A DNA stretch of 64,000 nt. Origin: Ch128b sp964527925. GTDB lineage: Bacteria > Bacteroidota > Ignavibacteria > Ch128b. The stretch covers positions 124,001 through 188,000 of the forward strand of contig CAZGQO010000001.1 of the NCBI GenBank assembly GCA_964527925.1. The letters run 5' to 3'. This document shows, piece after piece, positions 43,549 to 52,362 of this stretch. Position numbers and translations under genes: made by a program. Every line of letters starts with the position of its first letter. Positions within the stretch are counted from its first letter, which is position 1. The notes under the pieces are model-generated. The model was not told the DNA's origin. It searched no databases and saw only the letters and a list, made by a program, of their open reading frames with translations.

Positions 43549-44295
43549 CTACATTACCATTCCACCATCCACGCACAAAACCTGTCCGGTGATATAATTT
43601 GCATCATCAGAGGAAAGAAATACAACAACTCGAGCAATATCTTCTGGCTTACCAATTCGTTTTAATGGAATTAAATTAAGAATAGCCTGTCTTTGGGTTT
43701 CACTAAGTTTAGCTGTCATATCTGTTTCGATATAACCTGGAGCAATTGCGTTTACATTAATATTTCTGCTGGCAAATTCACGAGCAAGGGATTTAGTTAA
43801 TCCAATGACCCCAGCTTTTGCTGCAACATAATTTGCCTGGCCAACATTTCCCATTATCCCAACGACTGAACTAATATTTATGATTTTCCCCATTCTCTGA
43901 TTCATCATAGGTTTAACAGCTGCTTTGCAATAGTTGAAAACACTTTTCAAATTTGTGTTGATTACATCGTCCCAATCTTTCTCGCTCATTCGCAGTAATA
44001 AATTATCTCTAGTTATCCCTGCATTATTAACTAAAATATGTAGAGCACCAAACTCACTTAAAACAAAATCAACGGTTTTCTGGGCGTAATCAAAAAGTGA
44101 AGCATCAGCTTTAAAAATTCTTCCATCACCACCCAGAGATTTAATTTCATTAATTACGCTTTGAGCTTTGTCTGGATTTGTATTGTAAGTTAAAACAACT
44201 TTGGCACCATTCCTTGCTAATTCAATAGAGATTGCCGCACCAATTCCTCTTGAACCTCCGGTTACTAAGGCAACTTTATGTTGTAATTTCAACAT
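43549..44295 (-). CDS. fabG: 3-oxoacyl-ACP reductase
   Basis: 248-aa short-chain dehydrogenase. The cofactor loop TGGSRGIG is at 12-19, NNAG at 90-93, and catalytic Ser142/143, Tyr156 and Lys160 lie in INISSVVG and YVAAK. The GGMVM C-terminus is typical of FabG. It starts 20 bases inside the preceding cysteine-rich gene. Confidence 0.95.
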   Translation of the reverse strand: MLKLQHKVALVTGGSRGIGAAISIELARNGAKVVLTYNTNPDKAQSVINEIKSLGGDGRIFKADASLFDYAQKTVDFVLSEFGALHILVNNAGITRDNLLLRMSEKDWDDVINTNLKSVFNYCKAAVKPMMNQRMGKIINISSVVGIMGNVGQANYVAAKAGVIGLTKSLAREFASRNINVNAIAPGYIETDMTAKLSETQRQAILNLIPLKRIGKPEDIARVVVFLSSDDANYITGQVLCVDGGMVM

Positions 44296-44866
44296 TTTTC
44301 CCCCCTATTAATTGATTTCTGTATTCCAGTAATTCTTGATAACCATCCTCTCCCAAAATATAGATTAATTCTCTTTTCATTGCATCAAAAACTGTCGAAG
44401 TTTGATGTCGTGCTTTACTGCAATAATGTAGTCTTGCAATGTGTTCATCATCGATTGTTAAAGTTTGATTATAGATAGTCAAAGGAAACATTACGCAATA
44501 AATAGGTTTATATTTCCACATAAATTCACCGCGATCCATTGCCGCTTTTTGTAATGAACAATAACCATTTTTATCGAGAAAGACACATTTATGATTATAG
44601 ATTTCAGTACCAGCACAATAACCAGATTCAAAATCACTATCTTCTTCAATTTGTTCAAACCATTTCGATTCATCTTTCGTCTGTGAATCGTCCATGCATT
44701 GTTTGATGATATCTTTGTTCTCAAGAATTCGTTCCATTTCTTTCAAATCGACATAAACACCATACCAGCAGCACTCACCTGAACAAAGACCAATATTACA
44801 TTCAGGTACGAATGGAAATGTGAAAATCAAAGGATCTATTTTCAAACCTTTGATAATTTTAACCAT
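44276..44866 (-). CDS. Cysteine-rich YkgJ/DUF3109-like protein in the fab operon
   Basis: This 196-aa cytoplasmic protein has many cysteines: C-x4-C-x3-CC (CNIGLCSGECC, about 23-33), then YCAGTEIYNHKCVFLDKNGYCSLQ, and KPIYCVMFPL near 135-145. This matches the YkgJ/DUF3109 group, thought to bind a metal ion or Fe-S centre. It lies between fabD and fabG and overlaps both, so it is certainly co-expressed with fatty acid synthesis. The reason is unknown. Confidence 0.72.
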   Translation of the reverse strand: MVKIIKGLKIDPLIFTFPFVPECNIGLCSGECCWYGVYVDLKEMERILENKDIIKQCMDDSQTKDESKWFEQIEEDSDFESGYCAGTEIYNHKCVFLDKNGYCSLQKAAMDRGEFMWKYKPIYCVMFPLTIYNQTLTIDDEHIARLHYCSKARHQTSTVFDAMKRELIYILGEDGYQELLEYRNQLIGGKNVEITT

Positions 44867-45779
44867 TTGCTAAGTACTCTTTTAATTCAACAGACGAACC
44901 GATATTCACAACCTGAACATTGGAATTAATTCTTTTTATCAACCCTGTTAAAACTTTTCCAGCACCTACTTCAATGAATCTTGAAATTCCATCACTAATC
45001 ATTGTTTCGATTAGCTGTGCCCATTTGACTGGTTTGATAATCTGCTGCTCTAATAGTGTTTTAATTTCTGAAATATCTTTGAATTTCTCACCAGAAACAT
45101 TTGAGTAAACAGGAATTGAAGGTTCATTAAAAGTTAATTTGTTTAACTCATTGGAAATATTTTCATAAGCATAGTTCATCAATGGAGAATGAAAGGCTCC
45201 ACTTACTACAAGTTCCTTAGCCAGTTTTGCTCCTTGTTGTTTTGCAATTTCAATTGCCTTACGAACTGCTGTAATATCTCCTGAAATTACAATTTGACCT
45301 GGTGAATTAAAGTTTGCTGGTTGAACAATTCCAGATTCACTGACACTTTCACATAATTTTTCAACTTCAGCAAAAGATAATCCAACTATAGCAGCCATCG
45401 TACCAGGATTTCTTTTACCAGATTCTTGCATCAATAATCCACGAGTTCTTACTAATCTCAATCCATCTTCGAATGAAAAAACTCCTGCAACAGTTAAAGC
45501 TGAATACTCACCAAGTGAATGACCAGCAGCACCATGATATTCATAGTCTTTAATAACTTCGAATATTGTAAGACTATGAACAAATAATGCTGGTTGCGTG
45601 AATTCTGTTTGTTTTAAGGTATCTTCTGGTCCTTCGAAACAAATTTTTGTTAAATCAAAACCAAGAATATTATTGGCTTTATCAAAAATATCTTTACACT
45701 GAGGAAAATCTTGATATAAATCTTTGCCCATTCCGACAAACTGCGAACCCTGACCAGGAAAAACTAAAGCAGTCTTCAT
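44859..45779 (-). CDS. fabD: Malonyl-CoA:ACP transacylase
   Basis: About 306 aa; loads malonyl groups on ACP. It shows FPGQGSQ at the N-terminus, GHSLGEYSALT with catalytic Ser88, and a catalytic His in SGAFHSPLM. The ATG at 45779 has GGAG six bases upstream and overlaps the fabH stop (TGATG). An ATG 12 bases earlier lacks a binding site. Confidence 0.95.
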   Translation of the reverse strand: MKTALVFPGQGSQFVGMGKDLYQDFPQCKDIFDKANNILGFDLTKICFEGPEDTLKQTEFTQPALFVHSLTIFEVIKDYEYHGAAGHSLGEYSALTVAGVFSFEDGLRLVRTRGLLMQESGKRNPGTMAAIVGLSFAEVEKLCESVSESGIVQPANFNSPGQIVISGDITAVRKAIEIAKQQGAKLAKELVVSGAFHSPLMNYAYENISNELNKLTFNEPSIPVYSNVSGEKFKDISEIKTLLEQQIIKPVKWAQLIETMISDGISRFIEVGAGKVLTGLIKRINSNVQVVNIGSSVELKEYLANG

Positions 45780-46783
45780 CAAACACTCCATCTTAGATAA
45801 ATTCCACCCCAGGTAAATCCAGCACCGAAACTTGCAAGAATCAAATTATCACCTTTTTTCAGTTTACCTTCATCATAGTAATCAACAAGGCACAAAGGAA
45901 TTGTTGCAGCAGTTGTATTGCCATACTTGTGTATATTTACCATAACTTTTTCTGAAGGAATTCCCATTCTTTCTCGTGTAGCTTCAATAATTCTTAAATT
46001 AGCCTGATGAGGAACAAGGTATGCAATATCTTCTGGCTTTAAATTATTTCTGACCATCATTTCATAGGCAACTTCAGCCATGCCAATCACAGCAACTTTG
46101 AAAACAGCTTTACCGTCCTGATAAATATAATGCATTCGTTTTTCAACAGTCTCTTGCGATGCTGGATTTAAACTCCCTCCACCAAGCATATACAATGAAT
46201 TTCTTCCACTTCCATCACAATAAAGTAACTCATCAATGATTCCATCAGTTTTATCTTCAGTTCTTTCAAAAAGAGTGCAAGCAGCTGCATCACCAAATAA
46301 GATACAGGTGTTTCGATCAGTATAGTCCGTTATTGCAGACATTTTATCTGCCCCTACAACTAGGACTCTTTTGTATAAACCACTTTCAATGAATGCTCTT
46401 GCCGTCGATGAAGCAAAAATATAACCTGAACAAGCTGCTGATAAATCAAATCCCCAGGTATTTTCCATTTCTAATTTGTCCATAATCACACAGGCAGTTG
46501 AAGGGAAAAACATATCAGGAGTAACGGTTGCAACAATCATTAAATCAATTGTATTCAAATCTACATTAAATCTTCTGACCATATCTTCAATAGCTTTTAC
46601 AGCCAGATCGGAAGTTGGCCCTTTTTCAAGAATACGTCTTTCCTTAATTCCAGTACGAGTGGTAATCCACTCATCTGTTGTATCCACAATTGATTCAAAA
46701 TATTTATTATCTAGAACTTTATCTGGAACATGTTTTCCGAATGCAACAATTCTTGCATTGTATTTGGATTCCTTATTGACCAT
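45779..46783 (-). CDS. fabH: 3-oxoacyl-ACP synthase III
   Basis: 334-aa initiating ketosynthase condensing acetyl-CoA with malonyl-ACP. Cys118 lies in SAACSGYIFA, His in VPHQANLRI and Asn in KYGNTTAAT. Preceded by plsX and followed by fabD in conserved order. Confidence 0.96.
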   Translation of the reverse strand: MVNKESKYNARIVAFGKHVPDKVLDNKYFESIVDTTDEWITTRTGIKERRILEKGPTSDLAVKAIEDMVRRFNVDLNTIDLMIVATVTPDMFFPSTACVIMDKLEMENTWGFDLSAACSGYIFASSTARAFIESGLYKRVLVVGADKMSAITDYTDRNTCILFGDAAACTLFERTEDKTDGIIDELLYCDGSGRNSLYMLGGGSLNPASQETVEKRMHYIYQDGKAVFKVAVIGMAEVAYEMMVRNNLKPEDIAYLVPHQANLRIIEATRERMGIPSEKVMVNIHKYGNTTAATIPLCLVDYYDEGKLKKGDNLILASFGAGFTWGGIYLRWSV

Positions 46784-46795
46784 TTTTCTACTCCA

Positions 46796-47821
46796 CTAAC
46801 TGTTAATTTGAAATTTTTTAAGAGCCTCTGATATTCTATTGATTATTTTGTGTTCATAAGTTTCGTAAGCTCTGAAAATCATATTTTTCACTGCCAGTTC
46901 TGAACTGGAACCGTGACCTATGATAGTTATACCTTTAACACCAAAAAGTGGAACTCCACCGTACTCTTGATAATCAAAAACTTGAAATATCTCTTTTAAT
47001 ACTCCCTTTGCAATACCAAGTCTTAATTTATTGGTTAAACTTTTATCTGCTGACTCTTTAAATTTTTTAAGAATAAAATGCAGAAATCCCTCAGCAAATT
47101 TTAAAACTACATTTCCAACGAAACCATCACACACAATAACATCAACTTCACCTTTTAAAATATCTCTACCCTCAACATTTCCATAAAAATTTAACCCGGA
47201 ATTTCTTAGGAGCTTATTGGCGGCAATTGTTACTTCATTACCTTTTGAATCTTCTTCACCGATGCTTAAAAGACCGACCTTTGGATTTTCTACACCGAAA
47301 ATTTCTTTCATATAGACAGATCCCATTACAGCAAACTCGTAAAGATAATTAGGTTTCACATCCGAATTTGCACCAACATCCAATACGAGACATTTATTTT
47401 TTAATGTTGGAACAATTGTTCCGAGGGCAGGTCTATTTATTCCTTTGATCCTACCTAACTTAACTGTTGAAATAGCCATTACAGCACCAGTGTTTCCTGC
47501 ACTTACAAAAGCATTTGCAAAATTCTTTTGGATAAGATCGATGCAAACTGCCATTGAATTAGTATCATTTTTCAGAGCTAATGTTGGGGCGTCTTCCATT
47601 TCAATTACATCTGGGGCATCAATTATGTTTCTCTCAGGAAAGATAAGATTCTCTCTTTTTATGATTTCGAGAATATCGGATTTCCTTCCAACCAGAAGGA
47701 CATCAAATTTACCTTTACCCTCACTTAAAGCAGAGGCTGCACCTCTGACATTAACCAGAGGTGCATTATCACCACCCATTGCATCAAGTGCAATCACGCA
47801 CTTTTGATGACGATTTTCCAA
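46796..47821 (-). CDS. plsX: Phosphate acyltransferase PlsX
   Basis: 341-aa enzyme making acyl-phosphate from acyl-ACP for phospholipid synthesis. It shows ALDAMGGDNAP at the start, AFVSAGNTGAVMA, LDVGANSD, LLSIGEED-KGNE and CDGFVGNVVLK. Follows rpmF, as in many bacteria. Confidence 0.96.
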   Translation of the reverse strand: MENRHQKCVIALDAMGGDNAPLVNVRGAASALSEGKGKFDVLLVGRKSDILEIIKRENLIFPERNIIDAPDVIEMEDAPTLALKNDTNSMAVCIDLIQKNFANAFVSAGNTGAVMAISTVKLGRIKGINRPALGTIVPTLKNKCLVLDVGANSDVKPNYLYEFAVMGSVYMKEIFGVENPKVGLLSIGEEDSKGNEVTIAANKLLRNSGLNFYGNVEGRDILKGEVDVIVCDGFVGNVVLKFAEGFLHFILKKFKESADKSLTNKLRLGIAKGVLKEIFQVFDYQEYGGVPLFGVKGITIIGHGSSSELAVKNMIFRAYETYEHKIINRISEALKKFQINS

Positions 47822-47842
47822 TTTTAACCTAAAATAAAATTA

Positions 47843-48025
47843 TTATGATGCCTTTGGAACGAACATCGTTCTGCCTTTATAGAAGCCGCAGTTTGGGCAG
47901 GCACGATGTTGTAATTTGGGTTCCCCACAATTAGAGCAAAGAGATAAAGCAGGTGCCGCTGCTTTAAAGTGGGCTCTTCTTTTTCTTGTTCTGGATTTTG
48001 AATGTCGTCTCTTGGGATTAGGCAT
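47843..48025 (-). CDS. rpmF: 50S ribosomal protein L32
   Basis: 60-aa bL32 with PNPKRRHSKSRTRKRRAH at the N-terminus and a complete zinc ribbon (CSNCG, then CPNCG). Retaining all four cysteines marks it as the zinc-dependent form. Confidence 0.97.
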   Translation of the reverse strand: MPNPKRRHSKSRTRKRRAHFKAAAPALSLCSNCGEPKLQHRACPNCGFYKGRTMFVPKAS

Positions 48026-48037
48026 TTTACTATCCTT

Positions 48038-48538
48038 TCATTGTTGTTTAAATAATTCTTTAAGAGTTAACCATCTTGAATCAATTTTTTCTTTTTCGCA
48101 ATTACATTCACCTTCATTTAAATCTTTTCCACATCTTGGACACAAACCTTTACAATCTTCCTTGCATAAGTTCTTCATTGGAATTGAAAGCATCGCAAAT
48201 TCTCTGACATCAGTTGAAATATCAATAAAATCCTGATCCTTTCTGATTACTGTCACTACATCTTCATCATACAAATGCTTATTTGCGATATCGTGAATGT
48301 AGAACATATGATATTCATTATAGAATTCTCGATCGTATCGTTTAAGACATCGATCACATTCACAATGTCGATTTACACTGAGTGTAGTTCTGAGTAGAAT
48401 ATGGTCTTTAGTCTTTTCCAGCAAGACCTGAACTCTCACTTTACCAAAGAACTCAGAGGGTAACTCCAGTTCTTCAACAGTTGCATCCAAATTATAAAAA
48501 TGCCTCCCCTCAGATAGGGAGGTAATTTTAATTTTCAT
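48038..48538 (-). CDS. yceD: DUF177 protein (YceD-like)
   Basis: 166-aa protein of the YceD/DUF177 family, linked with 23S rRNA accumulation. It shows the conserved CDRCLKRYDREF segment, and a C-terminal cysteine cluster (CKEDCKGLCPRCGKDLNEGECNC) that may bind zinc. Its place directly before rpmF is the family's usual setting. Confidence 0.9.
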   Translation of the reverse strand: MKIKITSLSEGRHFYNLDATVEELELPSEFFGKVRVQVLLEKTKDHILLRTTLSVNRHCECDRCLKRYDREFYNEYHMFYIHDIANKHLYDEDVVTVIRKDQDFIDISTDVREFAMLSIPMKNLCKEDCKGLCPRCGKDLNEGECNCEKEKIDSRWLTLKELFKQQ

Positions 48539-48560
48539 TGTAATCTTTCTAAAACAAATA

Positions 48561-48591
48561 CAAATATATTTAAGTGTTAATCATTTATCAA
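48561..48591 (-). promoter_or_regulatory. Predicted promoter of the yceD-rpmF-plsX-fab operon
   Basis: TTGATA (48586-48591), 17 bases, TATATTTG (48561-48568) on the minus strand, with the expected start about 17 bases before the yceD ATG. It matches both the Bacteroidota TAnnTTTG rule and a near-consensus sigma-70 pair. It overlaps the stop of the preceding gene by a few bases. Confidence 0.6.
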
Positions 48592-49901
48592 TTTAAAGGG
48601 GTTTTATTCTCTTTATAGACTTTCATTATATAATCAGCTACAGCTTCAGCTTCAGGTGGAATGAGTCCCTGTGAAGGCATTGGCGGATATTGAGGATCAA
48701 CTTTAACAGGATTCAAAATGAATTTTATCAATTGCTCTCGATTATTTTCATACTTCTTTAAAACAATATTATAAGGTGGTCCTACTAATTTTGAATCAAA
48801 TCGATGACAGGCTGAACATTTGGCTGTAAAAATTTCTTCACCATTAATGACAACGGTCTTGATATTTAATTTATTCTTTAATTCTGTTTCATATTGAACA
48901 AAATTCTGACTGATTTCAACAGTTTTTGGTTTCAAAATATTAGCGGTTGCAACTATATCTTTACTTGTTAATATTATAACCATCAATACTGTAAAATAGA
49001 ATGCGAATCTTCCTAAGGATCCGTAGTTCTCTCTCTTAAATGCGTTTAATTCATTGGCAATTATAAAAACTAATATTACGGAAATTCCACTTGAGATAAA
49101 TACCCAGTATGAAAGACTGTTTTGTGGAAGCAAAAATAAATCTATTAAAATTAAAGCGGGCAGAACTAAAATCGAAATCAGAGAAAAATCAACAAACTTG
49201 TGTAAATAATCTTCTTGAAATTCTAACTCAGCATCTCTTTCTTCCCATAAATAATAGTAGAACAAGTTAGCAAGAAAAGTTATGCTGAACCCAAGAGCGA
49301 AATAATTTAAAACTTTCAGATAGACCTTATAATCTATTAAATATTCAAATACATCGATTCTGAAATTTGTACTTTGATAACTCAATTTAGCTGTATACAA
49401 AATCGCTTCAAGAAATACAACGAGTAAAATACCCAGGATTCCTATCCAGAGCGAGTATCGGTTTATCAATTTGATACGATTTACGAAATTTCTTAGTTCT
49501 TCATCGAGTTCATTTTTCAAATTATATGAAAGAAATGAATTGTTATATATAAATAAAGAAATACTTGAAACTGTAAAAAGAACAAATGAAATTATTCTTA
49601 GTGTATGAATTGTAGAAAATTCCTCACCGACTAACCAGATATAATCTAAAGATAAAATTACTAAAGCAGGGAGAATTCCAAGGGCAAATACAAAATTTAT
49701 TTTTTTCAGAGGAATGGATAAAATTCTTTTTGAAAACGATTCCCCCATCTTACTCTTTCGGGAATAATTAGCATAAAATGAAATTAAGGCACTTGAGACT
49801 AACCACAACAGGTAAAAGTAATAAATAGAATAGGCAATTGTTCCAACCAATGATAATACATTTGCATAATCATACTTGAATGGTAATGCAATTTCATTCA
49901 T
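48588..49901 (-). CDS. Polytopic membrane protein with C-terminal cytochrome c domain
   Basis: 437 aa. About eight transmembrane helices fill residues 15-317 (for example 16-41, 67-90, 99-118, 150-170, 195-218, 240-258, 265-284, 298-317). A periplasmic class I cytochrome c domain follows (about 345-437), with the heme site CSACH at 362-366 and a candidate axial Met408 in PPMPSQG. It ends the ACIII/oxidase operon, 22 bases after cyoE. The oxidase's CoxB lacks a cytochrome domain, so this could be the electron carrier to the oxidase, or part of a further membrane complex. I do not recognise the membrane part as a named family. Confidence 0.75.
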   Translation of the reverse strand: MNEIALPFKYDYANVLSLVGTIAYSIYYFYLLWLVSSALISFYANYSRKSKMGESFSKRILSIPLKKINFVFALGILPALVILSLDYIWLVGEEFSTIHTLRIISFVLFTVSSISLFIYNNSFLSYNLKNELDEELRNFVNRIKLINRYSLWIGILGILLVVFLEAILYTAKLSYQSTNFRIDVFEYLIDYKVYLKVLNYFALGFSITFLANLFYYYLWEERDAELEFQEDYLHKFVDFSLISILVLPALILIDLFLLPQNSLSYWVFISSGISVILVFIIANELNAFKRENYGSLGRFAFYFTVLMVIILTSKDIVATANILKPKTVEISQNFVQYETELKNKLNIKTVVINGEEIFTAKCSACHRFDSKLVGPPYNIVLKKYENNREQLIKFILNPVKVDPQYPPMPSQGLIPPEAEAVADYIMKVYKENKTPLN

Positions 49902-49923
49902 ATTTTGTTCTTCTCTCCATTAT

Positions 49924-50799
49924 TTAGAAAAATTTATCCACTGAAAGTTGAAATACAATTAATAAGAGATAAGTGTTAATTACTCGAAAACCTTTGATTA
50001 ATATTTTACTGTCAGCTGAATTGTTAATTAATTTCAAAGAATTCCATATCATCCAGATAGCTGTGATAATTAAAGCATATTCTACAATTTGATTCTCAAT
50101 CAAATTAAAGAGCGGTAAAGCGAAGGATGCAATAGCCAGAGCGAACATCCAGATAAATGTAACTCGACATATCTGTTCTTTAGAAAAATAATCAGTGAGA
50201 GTTGGATATCCTGCTTTCTTATAATCTTCATCGAAAAATATCATCAACAGCCAGAAATGTGGAATTTGCCAGATGAAAAAGAACATAGCAATCATCAATA
50301 TTTTTGAATCAAAGATATTGCCTCCCGCAGCAACCCATCCAATTACTGGTGGAATTGAGCCAATCAATGAACCTGGCACAACTGCCAGAGCAAATTTTCT
50401 TTTCATTGGTGTATAAATTCCATTATACCAGATTAAAGCAATCAAACCGAGAAGGGCTGTAATTAATCCAGAAATCGCATATAGTATAATCATTCCACCA
50501 ATAGAATAAATCAATCCAAGTAAAAAAGCAGTTGCCGGCTGTACTTTACCTGAAGGGATTGGTCGATTTGCTGTTCTGGACATTAACCCATCAAAAGTTT
50601 TTTCTTGAAAATGATTAAATATAGCAGACCCACCCGATAGGAATAAAACCCCAAGCAATACACTAATAATTTGCATTTCTAATTGATGTGAGTATAGAAC
50701 ATATCCAAAGAAAGTTGTAACCGTGACAAACGAAGTAATTCTAAACTTCGTTAATTCAAATAAAATCTTAAAATAATATTTCAAGCTAAGAGTTTTCAT
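49924..50799 (-). CDS. cyoE: Protoheme IX farnesyltransferase (heme O synthase)
   Basis: 291-aa UbiA-family membrane enzyme adding a farnesyl group to heme B for heme O/A. It shows NHFQEKTFDGLMSRTANRPIPSGKV (first Asp-rich motif) and YTPMKRKFALAVVPGSLIGSIPPVIGW. Its start shares one base with the coxB stop. No ctaA (heme A synthase) is in the window. Confidence 0.94.
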   Translation of the reverse strand: MKTLSLKYYFKILFELTKFRITSFVTVTTFFGYVLYSHQLEMQIISVLLGVLFLSGGSAIFNHFQEKTFDGLMSRTANRPIPSGKVQPATAFLLGLIYSIGGMIILYAISGLITALLGLIALIWYNGIYTPMKRKFALAVVPGSLIGSIPPVIGWVAAGGNIFDSKILMIAMFFFIWQIPHFWLLMIFFDEDYKKAGYPTLTDYFSKEQICRVTFIWMFALAIASFALPLFNLIENQIVEYALIITAIWMIWNSLKLINNSADSKILIKGFRVINTYLLLIVFQLSVDKFF

Positions 50800-51428
50800 T
50801 ACTTTTGATTCAAAGTGTCCGCAGTTGTTAGATTTTTATACCATTCATCAAATTCATTTTGATGAAGAGAATAAATCTTTGAGTACATATAAGAATGTCT
50901 CAAACCACAATATTCAGCACAAGCAATGTCATAAACACCAGTTTCTTCGGCTATGAACCACAAAAAGTTGTCTTTATTTGGAATTGCATCTCTTTTAATT
51001 CTAAATGCTGGAATAAAGAAAGAGTGATTTACATCAAGTGATTTTAAATTAAGTTTTATGGGTTTATTAATTGGAACAACTAATGTATCCAGTATTTTTC
51101 CATTAGGATATTTAAATTGCCATTGCCACATCCTTGCTGTCACATTTATCTCAAAAGCATCTTTTGGAGCTGCAGTCATTTTTTTATATCCATACCAGCC
51201 ATAATAAAACATTCCAACGACAAGAATTGTTGGGATAAAAGTCCAAATAATTTCAAGTAATGTATTTCCTCGAATATTTTTCGGTGTATTGTGCTTTTTT
51301 CTGTTGTACCTGATGACAAAAAAGACCATCAAAAAAGTAATCAGAATTAATAAGAGCAATGCAATTGCTGAGATAAAGAGAAAAACACCATCTACTTCAT
51401 TAATAAAATTTGACGCTTTTAATAACAT
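50799..51428 (-). CDS. coxB: Cytochrome c oxidase subunit II
   Basis: 209 aa with two N-terminal transmembrane helices (about 15-38 and 60-80) and a periplasmic cupredoxin domain. All CuA ligands are present: His135, Cys170, Glu172, Cys174, His178 and Met181 (CAEYCGLRHSYM). It ends at residue 209 without the C-terminal heme c domain found in caa3 oxidases, so the complex is aa3-like with a separate cytochrome donor. Confidence 0.95.
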   Translation of the reverse strand: MLLKASNFINEVDGVFLFISAIALLLLILITFLMVFFVIRYNRKKHNTPKNIRGNTLLEIIWTFIPTILVVGMFYYGWYGYKKMTAAPKDAFEINVTARMWQWQFKYPNGKILDTLVVPINKPIKLNLKSLDVNHSFFIPAFRIKRDAIPNKDNFLWFIAEETGVYDIACAEYCGLRHSYMYSKIYSLHQNEFDEWYKNLTTADTLNQK

Positions 51429-51434
51429 ATTTCC

Positions 51435-51728
51435 TTACCTTATAAATGAATAATCTGAAAATGTTAAAATTAAAAAGATAGCTAATGTTAGAAACGCAAC
51501 GAATGTAAAGATTCGAAACATTCTCTCATCAAAACGCAAATGCATGAATATTAACAGAACAAGCAACCCTTTGATTGATGCGATTGCCATAGCAATTACA
51601 ATTGAAAAATTTCCCAGATCAAAATTGGCTACCGTCACAGTCAGTGCAGTAAATCCAACTAGAGTTAACCATACTAAAAAATAAGTTCCGTAACCGACTA
51701 TGTGATTATTATGATTTTTATGTTCCAT
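51435..51728 (-). CDS. coxD: Cytochrome c oxidase subunit IV (CoxD-like)
   Basis: 97-aa protein with three transmembrane helices and the COX4_pro pattern LVWLTLVGFTALTV, then AIASIKGLLVLLIFMHLRFDERM. The conserved K-x-x-L-V-x-x-F-M-H segment is typical. Small gaps of six to seven bases on both sides. Confidence 0.88.
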   Translation of the reverse strand: MEHKNHNNHIVGYGTYFLVWLTLVGFTALTVTVANFDLGNFSIVIAMAIASIKGLLVLLIFMHLRFDERMFRIFTFVAFLTLAIFLILTFSDYSFIR

Positions 51729-51735
51729 ATTTTCC

Positions 51736-52362
51736 TCAATGTATTAAATAGAATAATGGGAAAAGGAAAATCCAGATGATGTCAACAAGATGCCAGTATA
51801 GACCACTATTCTCAAGCATGATATAATAATCTTTATTCACTTTCCCAGACTTAATATAAAAAAACATAAATAGTAAAATAACCATACCAATTATCACATG
51901 AAGTGCATGCAGACCAGTCATTACATAATAAAGGCCGAAATAGATTATTTCACCTTTTGGAAGTGATAACAATTCATTTGAACCGGGAAAAAGTCCATGA
52001 TGAAACTTCGCACTCCACTCAAAATACTTGTTCACAAGAAAAAGAAGAGCAAATAAAATTGTAGTTGAGAGAAAAATTAACGATAATTTATTATTGTCTC
52101 TCCTCAATGCTGTAATCGACATTGCCATTGTTAAACTGCTTGTCAGTAGAATGAGAGTATTTATCAATCCAATCAAAACATCTAATTCTTTTGAAGCTAA
52201 TGCAAAGAAATCTCTATATTGAAATCTATAGACAGCATAAACTAAAAACATTCCGCCAAACAGAATCAACTCTGTGAAAAGAAAAAGCCACATTCCAATT
52301 TTAGCACCAACATCATCTCGATGCACGTGCGAATTTGCAGTCATTGAAATTGATTCGTTCAA
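51736..52362 (-). CDS. coxC: Cytochrome c oxidase subunit III
   Basis: 208-aa membrane protein with five predicted helices. It shows GMWLFLFTELILFGGMFLVYAVYR, HALHVIIGM and a C-terminal WHLVDIIWIFLFPLFYL. This is the short five-helix form. It overlaps coxA by four bases. Confidence 0.94.
   Translation of the reverse strand: MNESISMTANSHVHRDDVGAKIGMWLFLFTELILFGGMFLVYAVYRFQYRDFFALASKELDVLIGLINTLILLTSSLTMAMSITALRRDNNKLSLIFLSTTILFALLFLVNKYFEWSAKFHHGLFPGSNELLSLPKGEIIYFGLYYVMTGLHALHVIIGMVILLFMFFYIKSGKVNKDYYIMLENSGLYWHLVDIIWIFLFPLFYLIH

Noticed and set aside
47445..47807. Plus-strand ORF opposite plsX
   Set aside because: Antisense to conserved plsX sequence, no start signal and no family pattern.
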